DNA of 64,000 bases, from positions 6,386,001 through 6,450,000 of the forward strand of contig NZ_JADBEK010000001.1 of NCBI RefSeq assembly GCF_014873145.1, written 5' to 3'. Numbering within the stretch: the first letter of the stretch is position 1; the number at the start of each line of letters is the position of its first letter. A program made the position numbers and the translations under genes. A model generated the notes under the pieces. The model did no database searches. It was not told where the DNA came from and saw only the letters and a program-made list of their open reading frames with translations. Shown here in pieces: positions 63,180-64,000 of this stretch. Source of the stretch: Nonomuraea angiospora (lineage in GTDB: Bacteria > Actinomycetota > Actinomycetes > Streptosporangiales > Streptosporangiaceae).

Positions 63180-64000
63180 TTATCGCTCACCGATTCTCGT
63201 GCCCGGGGGGTCACTCGCCAACTCCTCTTCGCTCGGTCGGACGGTCTGTGCCTGTGCCGCGAAGCCCGCGATCACGACCCCGGCCAGGGCGAGGTAGGCC
63301 CGTTTGCCGGCCGCGCGCAACTGCCCCGGATCGACGACCTCCGCGCCCTCGGACGCCAGGCCGTCCTCCCAGGGGACCCTGACGATGGCCCGGCACCTGC
63401 CTCTGGCCACCGACTCCGCCTGCTCGACGTCGGCCATCGAACGCCTGCTCACGCCGTTGACCACCATGACCGCACGCCTGCGCAGCTCCGCGCAGCCGTG
63501 CCCGTCGAGCCACTCGTACGTCATCGCCACCGCCTCCGACGCCTCCTCGCTCGCGGGGACCACCAGAACGAGCTGGTCCGCGTACGGCAGGAGCCTGGCC
63601 GCCAGCGCGGCGGCCGGGTCGATGACGGCGAGCTTGTAGTGGCGGTCCAGAAGGCGCATGGACTCGCCCAACCGATGGTCGGAGAAGAACGACCGGTCCG
63701 CCAGCCGCTGCTCGGCGCCCGCGTCGCTGTCCGCGCTGATCACCTCGAGCCCCGAGGCGGTCCTCGTGGTGTATCCACGCATCGTGAGATACCCGCTGAC
63801 GCGGTCGAGCCCGGACAGCAGCGAGGTGAGGGTTTCGGGCGTCTCCGGCTGGATCTTGCTCGTCAGGGTGCCGCCGCCGGTGTTGGCGTCGACGGCCACG
63901 ACCCTGTCGTCGCGGTATTTGGCGAAGGTGTGGCCCAGCATGAGCGCCGTCGTGCTCTGACCGGCGCCGCCGGTGCAGCCCAGGACCACGATCCTGCGGC
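63180..64000 (-). CDS. ParA/MinD-like ATPase with altered P-loop, 5' end missing
   Basis: The gene runs off the right edge; about 273 residues of the C-terminal part are seen. The P-loop reads GCTGGAGQSTTALML, where the Walker-type KGGxGK[ST] has lost both lysines (T and Q instead). Later motifs persist: VVAVDANTGGGTL and LAVIDPAAALAARLLPYADQ. It resembles MinD-type proteins encoded beside conjugation-like ATPases in actinobacteria. It could position the apparatus without normal ATP hydrolysis. It precedes the VirB4-like gene by 47 bases on the same strand. Confidence 0.85.
   Translation of the reverse strand, partial: RRIVVLGCTGGAGQSTTALMLGHTFAKYRDDRVVAVDANTGGGTLTSKIQPETPETLTSLLSGLDRVSGYLTMRGYTTRTASGLEVISADSDAGAEQRLADRSFFSDHRLGESMRLLDRHYKLAVIDPAAALAARLLPYADQLVLVVPASEEASEAVAMTYEWLDGHGCAELRRRAVMVVNGVSRRSMADVEQAESVARGRCRAIVRVPWEDGLASEGAEVVDPGQLRAAGKRAYLALAGVVIAGFAAQAQTVRPSEEELASDPPGTRIGER

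Noticed and set aside
53223..64000. Integrative conjugative element
   Set aside because: No integrase, relaxase, attachment-site repeat or tRNA boundary is visible inside the window, so only a secretion-like locus is claimed.

Overview
The window is a visibly very GC-rich chromosomal segment of a filamentous or related actinobacterium. I infer a member of the Streptosporangiales, perhaps close to Nonomuraea. The reasons are a mycothiol biosynthesis gene (mshB), GTG and TTG starts, many GC-rich minisatellites between genes, and two actinobacterial types of succinate dehydrogenase. No rRNA, tRNA, IS element or CRISPR array was recognised. The identification is inference from gene content only.

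Layout. 1-11.5 kb: the 3' end of a cysteinyl-tRNA synthetase-like gene, a secreted serine hydrolase, a penicillin-acylase-type Ntn hydrolase, membrane proteins, a PT-rich secreted protein, a flavin reductase, mshB with a small membrane partner, and an S9 prolyl oligopeptidase. 11.5-18.2 kb: a minisatellite-rich stretch holding a TAP-type hydrolase, a WD40 protein and a divergent MarR/metallo-beta-lactamase pair. The non-coding parts contain a 102-bp inverted repeat, 31-, 38- and 48-bp tandem repeats and two gene fragments. 18.2-22 kb: a heterodimeric ABC exporter whose two ATPase halves have complementary defects. 22-29.6 kb: narK divergent from a complete narGHJI operon (respiratory nitrate reductase). 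29.6-38.5 kb: kinase-like phosphotransferases, an acetyltransferase, an esterase/beta-lactamase, a tiny secreted protein, a TetR-controlled MFS/SDR pair, RtcB RNA ligase and an HxlR regulator.

38.5-42 kb looks like an accessory island. It has an AAA ATPase with a DUF234-like tail behind a 30-bp palindrome. Next to it is a two-gene unit, an XRE + ImmA/IrrE metallopeptidase and a PIN-like protein, laid out like a toxin-antitoxin pair with its own palindromic operator.

42.3-53.2 kb is a respiratory block. A cytochrome-b558-type sdhCAB operon diverges from a LysR gene, which runs with overlapping ends into a response-regulator/PP2C phosphatase, a membrane histidine kinase and a single-domain response regulator. 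A second, mycobacterial-Sdh1-like succinate dehydrogenase follows. The placement suggests that the signalling genes coordinate the two quinone-reducing complexes, but this is inference.

53.2-64 kb is a minus-strand operon resembling the membrane part of a type IV secretion/conjugation apparatus: a ParA/MinD-like protein with an altered P-loop, a VirB4-like ATPase, a VirB6/TrbL-like channel protein, a VirB8/TcpC-like protein, a transglycosylase-NlpC/P60 hydrolase, a Nudix hydrolase and two proline-rich membrane proteins. No relaxase is visible, so it may be a chromosomal secretion locus rather than an active conjugative element. The ParA-like gene runs off the right edge.
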